DNA of 5,771 bases from Lachnospiraceae bacterium (GTDB lineage Bacteria > Bacillota > Clostridia > Lachnospirales > Lachnospiraceae), in the NCBI GenBank assembly GCA_003519685.1, contig DOWG01000218.1, forward strand, positions 11,915 to 17,685, in the 5' to 3' direction. The notes beneath the pieces were generated by a model. That model was not told the DNA's origin, searched no databases, and saw only the letters and a program-made list of their open reading frames with translations. Position 1 is the first letter of the stretch; every line of letters starts with the position of its first letter. Of this stretch, positions 5,736 through 5,771 are shown piece after piece. The translations under genes were made by a program, and so were the position numbers.

Positions 5736-5771
5736 ATATACACACTTTGTTTGTAATATTTTACCTGCGTC

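Noticed and set aside
5725..5745. GTG at 5745 as the LiaF-like start
   Set aside because: The added residues overlap the strong GGGAGG site serving the ATG at 5724.

Overview
The window looks like chromosome from a low-to-moderate GC Gram-positive Clostridia, most likely a Lachnospiraceae-type anaerobe. This is an inference from gene content (butanol-dehydrogenase-type iron ADH, LiaF-type envelope-stress protein, PBP5-class DD-peptidase), AG-rich Shine-Dalgarno sites and AT-rich intergenic DNA. All five recognisable genes lie on the minus strand, so transcription runs from right to left.

Layout in transcription order. (1) 5724-5014: a LiaF-like membrane protein with four transmembrane segments and a C-terminal beta-rich domain. 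It overlaps by ATGA with (2) 5017-4148, a DUF4097 beta-repeat protein anchored by one N-terminal membrane segment. Together they look like an envelope-stress/cell-surface module. (3) 4147-3717: a 431-base gap holding a strong 14-bp hairpin, a possible promoter, and a roughly 205-bp imperfect palindrome (3766-3970) that resembles a MITE or a very large structured leader. (4) 3716-2418: a serine D-Ala-D-Ala carboxypeptidase with an N-terminal membrane anchor and a long low-complexity linker. (5) 2318-1353: a CPBP-family (CAAX protease/Abi-like) intramembrane protease, probably co-transcribed with the carboxypeptidase. (6) 1151 to the left edge: an iron-containing, butanol-dehydrogenase-like alcohol dehydrogenase with its own promoter region, missing only its last few residues at the window boundary.

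Four of the five genes concern the cell envelope: stress sensing, surface beta-solenoid proteins, peptidoglycan trimming and intramembrane proteolysis. The ADH is an unrelated metabolic gene. No complete novel multi-gene system is visible. The two items most worth following up are the large palindrome upstream of the carboxypeptidase, and a bipartite GCGCA-containing leader/ribosome-binding segment that occurs nearly identically in front of both the carboxypeptidase and the CPBP protease.
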